Assembly (NCBI GenBank): GCA_012064385.1
Contig: QRDG01000529.1
Coordinates: 2,514,854 to 2,578,853, forward strand
Length of the DNA: 64,000 nt
Direction of reading: 5' to 3'
Source of the DNA: Puccinellia tenuiflora
Taxonomy: Eukaryota > Streptophyta > Magnoliopsida > Poales > Poaceae
The notes under the pieces are model-generated. The model was not told where the DNA came from. It did no database searches and saw only the letters and a program-made list of their open reading frames with translations. Within the stretch, counting starts at the first letter, position 1; each line of letters opens with the position of its first letter. Both the position numbers and the translations under genes were made by a program. This document shows positions 19,399 through 32,200 of this stretch, in pieces.

Positions 19399-22300
19399 TG
19401 TAACAGCCCCAGTTTGGTAATGAAAAATACGAAGAATTTTTCCACTTTTTGCATTCTTGTTGCATCAAAGCATGCATATGAAATTTGCTACTCCTAAACA
19501 TCAACATATGCAAGCTTTTAAAATGGGGAAGCAAACTTCCCCAAACCCCCACCCAATGCAATTTCTTAACTTGGCAAACAATCATTCTTGGACTTCTAAA
19601 TTGTTTAGGAAGTTCCAAGTTTACATTTTATAACCAATGCTCAAAGTCTAAATATTGCCAAATAAGAAATGAAATTGAGAATCCAAAATTGGTTCAATTC
19701 AAATCCTACTTTTGAACCCAAGTTAAACTTTCCAAAAATTCAAACTAAAATCATGGGGAGCTTCAATGTTATTCTGAGAACCTCCATGAATATTTTCACT
19801 ATTTTTGGAATTGTTTAAATGCTCCAAATAAATACAATTTGGAAATTATCAAATTTGACCTAAATTAAATCCCGTGAACAAATGTTGCTCTAAACATTTT
19901 ATTTTGGAGCCCAAATTTTTGTGGAGCTTCTACCTGACAAGGGGAGCTCACATGAATTTTTGCAGATTTTTAGAAAATGTTTAAAGGCCTCATTTAAATC
20001 CCTAAAAGTGGTGCTGGACCTATTTGCAAATGTTTTAATTACAGCCAGGGGGTTTTCGCTAAAAGATCATCTCCCTCCTCACTGTCGCCACAGGGCCGTC
20101 GCCCATGCCGCCATGCCGCCACCCCTGTATCGCACGCCGCTCTCTCCCCTCTCGCTCTACCTACCCCTGGTGGAGGAAAACAGGACCCCCACTCCCTCCC
20201 GCATCCATTCCCCCACCTGCTCCGCTCCATCTCGTTTCTCTCTCCACCCGAGCTCCCGCCATTGCCGCCGTGGCTGCCGAGCTTGCCGCCGTCGTTTAGG
20301 TCCTCCCCGCACGGATCGAAGAGCACAGCAAGCTCCGCCGCAACCTCTTCCCCCTCCCCACCGGCGGAATCGAGCCGGGAGGCTCCCTGCCGCGAGCACG
20401 CCGCTGCCCCTTTCCGCGCCGGCCGAGCGCTGTCGCGGACGCGTTCATCGCCGTCAGCTTGTTCCCACCGTCGCTGAGGACATCCACGCAACCAAGGGTA
20501 AGCTCCGCGTCAAATTGGCCCTCTCCCGCTCCCCTTCTCCCTCTGTCGCCGCCGATAGCCGACGCCGTCGCTGCGGCCACCGTGCTCGCCGCTCCGGCCT
20601 GGGCCGGCCGGCAGGCCGGCTGTCTCCGACAGGCCCCCGGCCTGGGCTCCGGTCTAGGCCCGCACCCTCTGGTCCGTGACCGGCCTGGACACCGGTCTGG
20701 GCCGGTCGGGAGGCCGGCAGCCTCAGGCATAGCCCCGGCCTGAGCCTCGGCCTGGGCCGGCCAGGAGGCCGGCCGCCTCCGACACAGGCCCGGCCTGGAA
20801 ACCGGCCTGGGCCGATCTGGAGGCCGGCCCAAACAGTAAAAGCAGTTATTTTTAAATAATTAAAATAAATTATATAAATTGATAACTATTTAAGGGTCCA
20901 AATTTAGCAAATGATATACCAAATTGTTCAGAAAAACAATACCTTTCTATTGGTAACATTTCCATGTTCTTTTGAGTAAATGTTTTTGCCTTTATTTAGG
21001 AAATCCTAAAATGTCATAAATAATACCAAATCTGGAAAAATTCATAACTTGAGAAATAATTAACGAAAAGTTGTGAATAAAATATCAAAGTGATCGGCAT
21101 GTTAAATGCTATCAAACCATGCTAATATTACATCATGATCACAAATATTTATTTGATGTTATTCTTTAAATGATTAAACGAATTAAATTCAAATAATTAT
21201 TTAATTCGCTATTTATTCATCGAAACTCGGAAAATTACAAATAAGGTACCAAGATGATCGGAAGAACAAAACCTACTTAATCATGTCATGTTCATGCATA
21301 TTTAAGCCACTTATTTTGTAATGTAATAAATTATAATTAATGTGGTCACTAAGATTCATAAATATGGGGTTGTTTCCAAATAATTGCACTAATTATTTGG
21401 AACTCCATTTAATTTGTTAGATACATTAAATGATGATATCCTTGCATAAATTTGACATGTCATCATGATTGTGCATTGCAACTTGTCTCGTGTGATTTAT
21501 TGTTCCTTTGTTATTATTTTAGGTATCGATAGATTCCGGAGTGAAGGTTAACCCTACCTACCCCGACGAGCCGTAATACACGCCCCGGCAGCAAGGCAAG
21601 AGATAACCTAACCTTCTTGGCATCTAGCATCCTATTGTTTTCTAAACTTATTTTATCCACCATAATATTGCATGTGATTCCAATGTCACTTTTGATCAAG
21701 ACGTAGAGTATCCTATGAATGCATGTTTTTCCCCGAACCAATACATGTATCCCCACCTATAAACCATAGGTTTGATGTGTTGGCCGGAGACAAAGATATA
21801 ATTGTGGTATATATATGCTTAGCAGTGCTTCGCCATGCTTAGTTAAATGCTATTTTTTTCCGTTGATTTAATTCCATGATGTTGATGTTGATGGAATGTC
21901 GGACATGTTGGTTACTTGTGGTTCTTTAATTAAAATGCTTAAAAGGCTCGGATGAGTTGCCATCGGGGATGGTGGGTTGCCTCATTCTTGCCCCTAGGTG
22001 CGAGTTCTTGTCTCTAGACTCAAGATCGAGCGTGCTGCCATTGGTGGGAGTATGGGCTCCTTACTAACTAAATAACTTGTGCGGGCGTATCCAAGGGTCC
22101 TCTAGTTTGCTATTTCCATTTGCGTGTGAGTGTGTGGGTGGGAAAAAGGAATGATGAGGACGGTGGTGTTTAGGACGTGGCGGTGGGGCAGGGTGTTGAA
22201 ATAGGCACTGAACTTGTCCTGCGGCCACAGATGACTCTTGGATAGTCTCATGCGAGGTGGTTTAACCGCGCCCACTCGCCGGCCTTCCTCGGAAGAGGGC

Positions 22301-23226
22301 CAATCAGGTGAGCCGGATGGTACCAATGGGTAAATTAGTATACCCCTGCAGGGTTTAATCTTTTCGAAAAGTCGTGTCCGTAGTTATGGACGACTTGGAA
22401 ACGGATATACGAGACCATAGAGAATCTTAACCTAATTAAAACTTGGCAGCTAAAGGTTGCATTTCAACGTGTGATAAAAGGTTCATTTCCTCGAGGGTGA
22501 TTCGAGGGAGTGTCTTGGTGGTGACGAGGGATGATTCTTGGTACTATTTGGTTCGATAAGAACCGAAGGAAAAAGTTACTCTCTTATCCCCTTTTAAGAA
22601 AACATTTCTGGGTAGACGATGCCATTGAGTCATTTATGTCTTTATAAGGGAAAACTAGCTTTATGCAAAAATAACTACATATAGCTTCAGAGCCTCCGTC
22701 AGCATTGGGCCTATATCGCCCTACTAAACTTGCGAGTACGTCGTACTCAGTCTCTCTTTGCTGCCTTTATAATTTGTTTCAGAGGAGGACGACACCGAGC
22801 AGCCAGGTGGTTTCTTCTTGGACATCGACGAGTAGTTCGGGGTTCCCAGGTGGCAGCTTGGGACCGTGGAACAAGCTGGCTGGGATTGTTTATCTGTAGG
22901 CCTCTTAGGCCATATGTTGGATCTTGTTGTTAGACAACACTACTTCGCTTCCGCATGATGTAATGATGGGTCGGTGACCCCTTTTGTGTAATTTGAATTC
23001 TTCTCGTTATATGAGTTGCTATATGATCTCTTTGTTGTCGTAGAGTCTGTGATGTGCCAGTCGTTCCACAAGTCTTGATCTCCTTATTATGCTTTGATAG
23101 CTATGCCAGTGTTTATGGCATGATCGATGTGTTGCGTGGGAGCGGTAATCCCATGCCCTTCGATTGTGTAGCATAGCCTGTGGGTCACATAGCCTCTCTG
23201 CATAATTCCGGGGTCGGGGCGCTACA
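19399..23226 (+). repeat. Tekay-1 full-length LTR, copy 1 (solo-like)
   Basis: 3,828 bp, flanked on both sides by AGAAG like a solo LTR. Includes a GC-rich GGCCGG-type array (about 20590-20825). Divergence from copy 2 is uneven: about 2-3 per 100 by eye in the first 1.4 kb, about five differences in the last 1.7 kb. Confidence 0.88.
20590..20830. repeat. GGCCGG/CCTGGGCC GC-rich array in the Tekay LTR
   Basis: Imperfect tandem units of the CCGGCCTGGGCC and AGGCCGGC type. The matching stretch in copy 2 (about 30485-30725) has indels, so the array is length-variable. ORFs across it are composition artefacts. Confidence 0.75.
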
Positions 23227-23231
23227 AGAAG

Positions 23232-24091
23232 TGCCCCAAAAAAATTCATCTTTACAATCTGTTCTGTTTTTGACAGATTATTTCCTTAGTTTTGCATTGA
23301 TTCTTTCACGGGCAAAGTGAAGTTCTTTTCAAAGCTGTAGCTTTACTTAGACCTTTGTGACAGTAGCTAATGTTTAAAAAAATAAGTTCATGATATGTGC
23401 TCTGGAACTGAAGGAAGATATTGTTTTTGTGGACTAACCCCTCTAATGAAGTTGCTATAAGTTTTGCGTGAAGGAAGTTTTCAAGTATCCAAGTGCGAGG
23501 TGATGAAGTAAGATCAAGAAGGAATAAAATCCTAAGCTTGGGGAGGCTCCCCATGGACCCTCCTCTGAAATATTAAAGAAGTCATAAGCGTCTAAGCTTG
23601 GGGATGCCCAAGGCATCCCCTTCTTCATCGACAATCATCGGTTTCTCTCATGGTACTATATTTTTATTCCTTTACACATTATGTGTTGTTCTTGGAGCGT
23701 TAGTTTGTTTTTATTTTCAGTTTGTTTGTGTTTTGTTCTCTGGTCTTTGCAATAATTTGGATCCATGCATGCTTGTTTGGGAGAGAGACATGCTCCACTT
23801 TTTCGTATACACTCATGTTCTTCACTTATATGTGTTGAGTGTTTATCCTTTGTTATCTTTGCTTCTAGCTCTTGCTTTCAAGCATCTCTTGTTCAGAGCT
23901 GTTAGCTTTTGTTGTTAGAAAGTATTGCTCTTGTTGTTTCACCCTTTTAGTTTTGTTTCAAATAAGTTGATTGGTGTTTGGTTGAATGAAAATTATCATG
24001 TAGGAAGTGTTAAAAGTGTTGCTTAATCTTGTAGACCATTGTCTTTAATCTTTGATACTTGACGTGGGTGTACCCTTCGGGTGCCCCACGG
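23232..24091 (+). repeat. LTR-A internal segment, duplicate 1 (860 bp)
   Basis: Same length as 33129-33988 with about ten substitutions by eye. Ends inside the first 32 bases of the 462-bp solo LTR (TGACGTGGGTGTACCC), where it joins the Tekay LTR fragment at a GG shared by both parents. Confidence 0.85.
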
Positions 24092-24433
24092 ATTGTTTAT
24101 CTGTAGGCCTCTTAGGCCATATGTTGGATCTTGTTGTTAGACAACACTACTTCGCTTCCGCATGATGTAATGATGGGTCGGTGACCCCTTTTGTGTAATT
24201 TGTATTCTTCTCGTTATATGAGTTGCTATATGATCTCTTTGTTGTCGTAGAGTCTGTGATGTGCCAGTCGTTCCACAAGTCTTGATCTCCTTATTATGCT
24301 TTGATAGCTATGCCAGTGTTTATGGCATGATCGATGTGTTGCGTGGGAGCGGTAATCCCATGCCCTTCGATTGTGTAGCATAGCCTGTGGGTCACATAGC
24401 CTCTCTGCATAATTCCGGGGTCGGGGCGCTACA
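24092..24433 (+). repeat. Tekay-1 truncated 5' LTR (last 342 bp)
   Basis: Corresponds base for base to 22885-23226 with one difference seen. It is followed three bases later by the primer binding site, so it is the remnant of the true 5' LTR of the gag-pol copy. Confidence 0.88.
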
Positions 24434-24436
24434 AGT

Positions 24437-24448
24437 TGGTATCAGAGC
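24437..24448 (+). other. Tekay-1 primer binding site (initiator Met tRNA type)
   Basis: TGGTATCAGAGC, three bases after the LTR end CA at 24433. Confidence 0.88.
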
Positions 24449-24833
24449 AGGACTGCCTGTAGGAAACCCTTTATATTGGTCGATGTCGAGTCTAGTTTGA
24501 AAATTATTTATAACCTAAAAATGAGTTGTGAAAACCTTCTTAGGATTATTTTTAGTCCTCATCCAACTCGCTCTACTCTGATCTCTTACCTCTATTTGTT
24601 TTAAGCTTGGTGTCGAAGTTTAGGTTCTCGGGGTTGGGTTCTACCGTCCGGTGTTTGTCTCGAGTCAGTTATTTCCGTTTGATATCGCCGCGATGACGTG
24701 ATGTCACCCGTGGTTGACTAAATCTGTTATGTGCTAATGCCATCTTATATCTCTATATCTGGAAGGATTCTAATGATCTATCCTAACTGTTCGGAGATGT
24801 TTACTAACTATGTCCTTGTTCCAAATCTTCAGA

Positions 24834-27800
24834 ATGGCTCCCACCCGTCGTGGTAACCCCGGTGATCCTGATGCACCACCGCCACCCTCAATGGCGGAGG
24901 TCCTGATGGCCATCGAGGAGAACCGGCTGCGAAATGAGCATCTGCTCGAGCAGTTGGTTCAACAAGGGTCTAGGAGGAACAACGACTGCAACACTCTCAC
25001 CGAGTTCTTGCGGTCCCAACCTCCCACTTTCTCTGAAGCTAAGGAGCCGCTAGATGATGATGATTGGCTCCGGGCTCTCTAGCGCAAGTTCGCAGCCTTG
25101 CACGTTCCGGTGGCGGAACAAGTCAACTTCGCCACCTACCTGCTGAATGGAGCCGACAGCTCTTGGTGGGAGAGTCATGTGTCGATGTTCGATGCTGGCC
25201 ATGTCTTCACATGGGCGGAGTTCCGCACCGCCTTCCGTGTAGCGTACATCCCCAAGCCCATCATGGACGTCAAGAGGAGGGAGTTCCTGGACTTGACCCA
25301 GGGACGCATGGACGTCCAAGCTTATGGGCGTGAATTCAACCACCTCTCCCGTTACGCCCCTCGGGACGTGACCAACGATGAGGACAAACAATACCTCTTC
25401 CGCAAGGGGCTCGCACCTCGGCTCCGCTACGAGCTCCTGCCTTTCAAGTTCCAGTCCTATCAGGAGCTCTACAACTAGGCTCTTACTATGGAGCAGGGTA
25501 GGAAGGAGCTGGAGGCTTCCAAGAGGCCAGCTCTCATTGACAACCAGAGCTCCTCCTCCGAGGGCAAGAAGCGCCGGGTATTTGTGCCCTTCAGCGTTGT
25601 GCCTCGTGTGCCCTTCGCGCCAAGGCCTTCAGGGTTCAGGCCACCTCCGCCTCGCCCAGCTACCTCGACCTTGGGTGCGGCTGGAAGTAGTTTCCGCCCT
25701 CAGCTGCCTCCTGCACCGCCGGGGCTCACTTGCTACCACTGTGGCGAGCCGGGGCACTACTCCCGGGAGTGTCCCCAGAAGGCACCGGCTACCTCAACAC
25801 CTGCACCACCTCCCTCTACCCCAGCCGCCAAGGCCATGACCGTCAGCCGTGGCCGCCTGAACCACGTTTCGGCTGAAGGAGTCGAAGAGGACCCCGGAGT
25901 TCTCATGGGTACGCTTCGAATAAATGATTACCCAGCTTCAGTCTTGTTTGATTCTGGAGCATCGCATTCTTTTATATCCATAGCTTTTGCACACAACCAT
26001 CAAATACCATTTGTGAACATGGACTCCCCTCTAGTGGTCAAAACACCAGGCTCTAGTTGGCACACTAAATGGATTGCTCCGGAAGTCCAGATTACCATAG
26101 GCTATTGGTCCTTTCCGTTCTAGCTGATAGCACTGAAGTCAGATGGGCTAGATGTAATTCTGGGTATGGATTGGCTAGTAAATATCAGGCCAACCTGGAC
26201 TGTGCTGCCAAGTCTGTCACCGTGATCCACCCAACCGTCGGGCTGGTGAGTTATTGGTCACCTTCGTCCGCAACTCCATCCGCTGCCACTCCACTTTCAC
26301 CGGAGATCAGCCTATGTTTCCTGGAAGGAACCACACCGCCTGAAATGCATGAGGTTGCCGTGGTGTGTGATTTCCCCGATGTCTTCCCGCAGGAATTGCC
26401 TGGCATGCCACCTGATCGAAGCGTGGAATTTGTCATTGACTTAGTTCCTGGAACCGCCCCAATTTCCAAGAGGCCCTACCGCATGCCAGCGGAAGAGCTA
26501 ACTGAATTGAAGAAGCAATTTGATGAGCTGCTGGAAAAAGAATTCATCCGTCCGAGTAGCTCGCCATGGGGCTGCCCAGTCATCTTTGTCAAGAAGAGGG
26601 ATACTAATGTTCCTCGGCTGGTTGTTGATTACCGCCCTCTGAATGCGGTGACCATCAAGAACAAGTATCATATTCCTCGAATAATTGACCTATTCGATCA
26701 GCTAGCTGGTGCAACGGTATTCTCCAAGATGGATCTGAGGTTAGGCTACCATCAGATCAAAATCAGAAAGGAGGATATTCCGAAGACGGCGTTCACTACT
26801 CGTTATGGCCTATATGAGTACACCGTCATGTCCTTCGGCCTCACAAATGCTCCGGCTATATTCATGAGGCTGATGAACTCCATCTTCCATGAGTATCTCG
26901 ACAAGTTCGTCATCATTTACATCGATGACATCCTTGTCTACTCCAAAACCGAAGAAGAACATGCTGAGCATCTTCGACTAGTCTTGACCAACCTTCGAGA
27001 TCACCCCCTCTATGCCAAGTTCTCCAAGTGTGAGTTTTGGCTAAAGGAGCTCATTTTTCTCGGTCATGTGGTGTCAGCTGCTGGAGTAGCAGTGATACCT
27101 GACAAGATTCAGGCAATCCTGGATTGGCCAACTCCCAAGTCCGTCAAAAATATCCGAAGCTTCCTTGGATTGGCGGGTTATTACCGCCGATTCATCGATG
27201 GCTTTTCCAAAATAGCCAAAGCACTGACTGACCTCCTCAAGAAAAATAAGCAGTTTGTGTGGTCAGACAAGGCTGAAGAAAGTTTCCAAACTCTCAAGGT
27301 CAAGCTCACTACCACTCCGGTGCTTGTTCTTCCTGACACAGCCAAGGACTTCGTTGTCTATTGTGATGCCTCTTTGCAAGGCTTGGGCTGTGTGTTAATG
27401 CAAGAAGGCCATGTTTTCTCCTATGCTTCCCGTCAACTCAAACCACATGAGCAAAACTACCCAACTCATGATATAGAGCTTGCTGTCGTGGTTCATGCTC
27501 TGAAGCAATGGAGGCCCTACCAATTGGGCAACCGTTGCGAGATCTATTCTGATCACCAAAGTCTGAAATATCTCTTCACCCAGCCGGATCTGAATCTGAG
27601 ACAGAGAAGATGGTTGGAATTAATCAAAGACTATGATGTGACCCTCAACTATCAGCCCGGCAAGGCCAACGTTGTGGCCGATACTCTGAGTCGCAAGGCC
27701 TATTGCAACACCTTGATGGTTGAGAAGGCACAACCTGCTCTCCATGAGGAATTTGCTAGGTTGAATCTGGAGATTGTTCCCTCCGGATATCTAGCTAACC

Positions 27801-29251
27801 TCGAGATCGAGTCTACTCTTGAGGATGAAATCAAGGCCGCCCAGCAAACTGATGTTGAAATCCTCGAGATCAAAGAGAAGATAGCTAAGGGGAAGGCAAA
27901 TTGTTTTTCTGTTGATGACAACGGAGTTGTCTATTTTGGTGACCGTCTAGTGGTGCCCAAGAGTGGGAATACAAAAGGGTTGATACTCTCAGAAGCTCAT
28001 GAATCACCCATTTCCATTCATCCGGGTAGTACCAAAATGTATCAACATCTCCGCCGCCAATTCTGGTGGTCTTGCATGAAGCAAGAGATCGCCGAGTATG
28101 TGGCTGAATGCAACGTCTGTCGCCGGGTGAAAGCTGAACATCAAAGGCCAGCTGGTACTCTTCGCCCCATAGCCATTCCTGAATGAAAATGGGATGAAAT
28201 TGGTATGGATTTCATTACCGGCTTCCCGAGGTCACAAAAGGGTAACAATGCCATTTGGGTAGTCATTGATCGACTCTCCAAGGTCACCCATTTCCTTCCC
28301 GTTCGCGAGGATATAACTGCAAAGCAACTAGCTGAGTTGTACCTTGCACGGATTGTTCCTCTCCACGGAGTTCCTCTGAGCATTATATCGGACCGTGGAA
28401 GTCTATTTGTATCCAAATTCTGGCAGAGTTTCCAAAGTGCTATGGGAACCCATCTGAACCTCAGCACGGCTTACCACCCTCAAACTGATGGCCAAACTGA
28501 GAGGGTGAATCAAGTTCTTGAGGACATGCTTCGGGCATATGTCATCTCCTTCGGTAAGGGTTGGAAAAAATATCTCCCCCTCGCCGAGTTCTCATACAAC
28601 AACAGTTACCAAGCTAGCCTCCAAATGGCTCCATTTGAGGTTCTCTATGGGAGGAAGTGTCGGACCCCTCTGAATTGGTCTGAAACCGGGGAGAGGTCAC
28701 TCTTCGGTCCTGATGTGATCAAAGAGGCTGAAGAAAAGGTCTGTATCATCCGGGAAAATCTCAAGATTGCTCAATCTCGGCAAAAGAACTATTATGACAA
28801 GCATCATCAAGAGGTTCACTATGAAATTGGTGAAAAGGTCTATATTTGAGTCTCTCCCCTCCGAGGCGTTCGTTGTTTCGGGATCAAGGGCAAATTGGCA
28901 CCTCCCTATGTTGGTCCCTTCACCGTCCTAGCCAAGCTAGGAGATCTCTCCTATCAACTCGAGTTACCCTCCAACTTCCCAGATGTACATGATGTGTTCC
29001 ATGTCTCCCAACTCCGGCGTTGTTTCAAGGATCCTATCCGGGGGGTTGATCATGAGGTATTGGACCTCCAGGAGGATTTGACTTACCGCGAGCATCCGGT
29101 CCGCATCTTGGATGAAGCGGAAAGGAAAACTCGCAACAAGACCATCAAGTTCCTCAAAATTCAATGGTCTAACCATTCCGAAGAAGAAGCCACTTGGGAG
29201 CGAGAAACTAGTCTTCGTCAGGAATATCCCACCTTCTTCTCTCAAGCCTAG
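24834..29251 (+). pseudogene. Tekay-1 gag-pol polyprotein, broken
   Basis: Likely start ATG 24834 (MAPTRRGN). Order: gag; CCHC knuckle CYHCGEPGHYSREC (25731-25772); protease DSGA (25950-25961); RT with YIDD (26918-26929); RNase H (about 27340-27700); integrase HHCC (about 28000-28125) and DDE core including SDRG and TDGQTERVN; then a chromodomain-like tail (about 29100-29245). The family makes one polyprotein that is cut by its own protease into capsid, RT and integrase; chromodomains steer insertion into heterochromatin. Breaks seen: in-frame stops at 25080-25082, 25476-25478, 26121-26123, 28184-28186 and 28847-28849, and a one-base frame change near 26178. All five stops are TAG or TGA and at least some fit C-to-T or G-to-A changes. 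Catalytic motifs are otherwise visible, so the copy died recently. Confidence 0.9.
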
Positions 29252-29273
29252 AATCTCGGGACGAGATTCCTGT

Positions 29274-29287
29274 AAGGGGGGTAGAAT
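29274..29287 (+). other. Tekay-1 polypurine tract
   Basis: AAGGGGGGTAGAAT directly before the 3' LTR; the plus-strand primer for reverse transcription. Confidence 0.75.
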
Positions 29288-32200
29288 TGTAACAGCCCTA
29301 GTTTGGTAATGAAAAATGCGAAGAATTTTTCCACTTTTTGCATTCTTGTTGCACCATAGCATGCATATGAAATTTGCTACTCCTAAACATCAACATATGC
29401 AAGCTTTTAAAATGGGGAAGCAAACTTCCCCAAACCCCCACCCAATGCAATTTCTTAACTTGGCAAACAATTATTCTTGGACTTCCAAATTGTTTAGGAA
29501 GTTCCAAGTTTACATTTTATAACCAATGCTCAAAGTCTAAATATTGCCAAATAAGAAATGAAATTGAGAATCCAAAATTGGTTCAACTAAAATCCTACTT
29601 TTGAACCCAAGTTAAACTTTCCAAAAATTCAAACTAAAATCATGGGGAGCTTCAATGTTATTCTGAGAACCTCCATGAATATTTTCACTATTTTTGGAAT
29701 TGTTTAAATGCTCCAAATAAATACAATTTGGAAATTATCAAATTTGACCTAAATTAAATCCTGTGAACAAATGTTGATCTAAACATTTTATTTTGGAGCC
29801 CAAATTTTTGTCGAGCTTCTAACTCACAAGGGGAGGTCACATGAATTTTTGCAGAATTTTAGAAAATGTGTAAAGGCCTCATTTAAATCCCTAAAAGTGG
29901 TGCTGGACCTATTTGCAAATGTTTTAATTACAGCCAGGGGGTTTTCGCTAAAAGATCATCTCCCTCCTCACTGTCGCCACAGGGCCGTCGCCCATGCCGC
30001 CATGCCGCCACCCCTGTACCGCACGCTGCTCTCTCCCCTCTCGCTCCACCTGCCCCCTGGTGGAGGAAAACGGGACCCCCACTCCCTCCCGCATCCATTC
30101 CCCCACCTGCCCCGCTCCATCTCGTTCCCCTCTCCACCCGAGCTTCCTCCATTGCCGTCGTGGCTGCCGAGCTTGCCGCCGTCGTTTAGGTCCTCCCCAC
30201 AAGGATCGAAGAGCACAGCAAGCTCCGTCGCGACCTCTTCCCCCTCCCCACTTGCGGAATTGAGCCGGGAGGCTCCCTGCCGCGAGCACGCCGCCGCCCC
30301 TTTCTGCGCCAGCCGAGCGCTGTCGCGGACGCGTTCATCGCCGTCAGCTCGTTCCCACCATCGCCGAGGACATCCACGCAACCAAGGGTAAGCTCCGCGT
30401 CAATTTGGCCCTCTCCCGCTCCCCTTCTCCCTCTGTCGCCGCCGATAGCCGACGCTGTCGCTGCGGCCACCGTGCTCGCCGCTCCGGCCTGGGGACCGGC
30501 CTGGGCTGGCCGGCTGTCTCCGACAGGCCCCCGGCCTGGGCTCCAGTCTAGGCCGGCCAGGAGGCCGGCACCCTCTGGTCCGTGACCGGCCTGGGCACCG
30601 GTCTGGGCCGGCCGGGAGGCCGACAGCCTCAAGCATAACCCCGGCCTGGGCCGGCCAGGAGGCCGGCCGCCTCCGACACAGGCCCGGCCTGGAAACCGGC
30701 CTGGGCCGATCTGGAGGCCGGCCCAAACAGTAAAAGCAGTTATTTTTAAATAATTAAAATAAATTACATAAATTGATAACTATTTAAATATTGGTCCAAA
30801 TTTAGCAAATGATATACCAAATTGTTCAGAAAAAAATACCTTTCTATTGGTAACATTTCCATGTTCTTTTGAGTAAATATTTTTGCCTTTATTTAGGAAA
30901 TCCTAAAATGTCATAAATAATACCAAATCTGGAAAAATTCATAACTTGAGAAATAATTAACGAAAAGTTGTTAATAAATTATCAAAGTGATCGGCATGTT
31001 AAATGCTATCAAACCATGCTAATATTACATCATGATCACAAATATTTATTTGATGTTATTCTTTAAATGATTAAACGAATTAAATTCAAATAATTATTTA
31101 ATTCGCTATTTATTCATCGAAACTCGAAAAATTACAAATAAGGTACCAAAATGATCGGAAGAACAAAACCTACTTAATCATGTCATGTTCATGCATATTT
31201 AAGCCACTTCTTTTGTAATGTAATAAATTATAATTAATGTGGTCACTAAGATTCATAAATATGGGGTTGTTTCCAAATAATTGCACTAATTATTTGGAAC
31301 TCCATTTAATTTGTTAGATACATTAAATGATGATATCCTTGCATAAATTTGACATGTCATCATGATTGTGCATTGCACCTTGTCTCGTGTGATTTATTGT
31401 TCCTTTGTTATTATTTTAGGTATCGATAGATTCCGGAGTGAAGGTTAACCCTACCTACCCCGACGAGCCGTAATACACGCCCCGGCAGCAAGGCAAGAGA
31501 TAACCTAACCTTCTTGGCATCTAGCATCCTATTGTTTTCTAAACTTATTTTATCCACCATAATATTGCATGTGATTCCAATGTCACTTTTGATCAAGACG
31601 TAGAGTATCCTATGAATGCATGTTTTTCCCCGAACCAATACATGTATCCCCACCTATAAACCATAGGTTTGATGTGTTGGCCGGAGACAAAGATATAATT
31701 GTGGTATATATATGCTTAGCAGTGCTTCGCCATGCTTAGTTAAATGCTATTTTTGTCCGTTGATTTAATTCCATGATGTTGATGTTGATGGAATGTCGGA
31801 CATGTTGGTTACTTGTGGTTCTTTAATTAAAATGCTTAAAAGGCTCGGATGAGTTGCCATCGGGGATGGTGGGTTGCCTCATTCTTGCCCCTAGGTGCGA
31901 GTTCTTGTCTCTAGACTCAAGATCGAGCGTGCTGCCATTGGTGGGAGTATGGGCTCCTTACTAACTAAATAACTTGTGCGGGCGTATCCAAGGGTCCTCT
32001 AGTTTGCTATTTCCATTTGCGTGTGAGTGTGTGGGTGGGAAAAAGGAATGATGAGGACGGTGGTGTTTAGGACGTGGCGGTGGGGCAGGGTGTTGAAATA
32101 GGCACTGAACTTGTCCTGCGGCCACAGATGACTCTTGGATAGTCTCATGCGAGGTGGTTTAACCGCGCCCATTCGCCGGCCTTCCTCGGAAGAGGGCCAA

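Noticed and set aside
19921..20832. Several long overlapping ORFs on both strands (and the copies at 29849-30726)
   Set aside because: They lie in the GC-rich array and U5-like part of the Tekay LTR. Pro/Ser/Arg-rich translations are open in several frames on both strands. The two LTR copies change frame by indels. Composition artefact.
23598..23918. 106-codon ORF with hydrophobic segments, repeated at 33495-33815
   Set aside because: It looks like a conserved membrane protein only because it sits in the 860-bp duplicated LTR-A segment. Differences between copies fall at random codon positions, and there is no family match.
24431..24460. Possible tRNA gene at the TGGTATCAGAGC sites (also 38600 and 41910)
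   Set aside because: These are primer binding sites complementary to a tRNA 3' end, directly after LTR ends; no cloverleaf can be formed.
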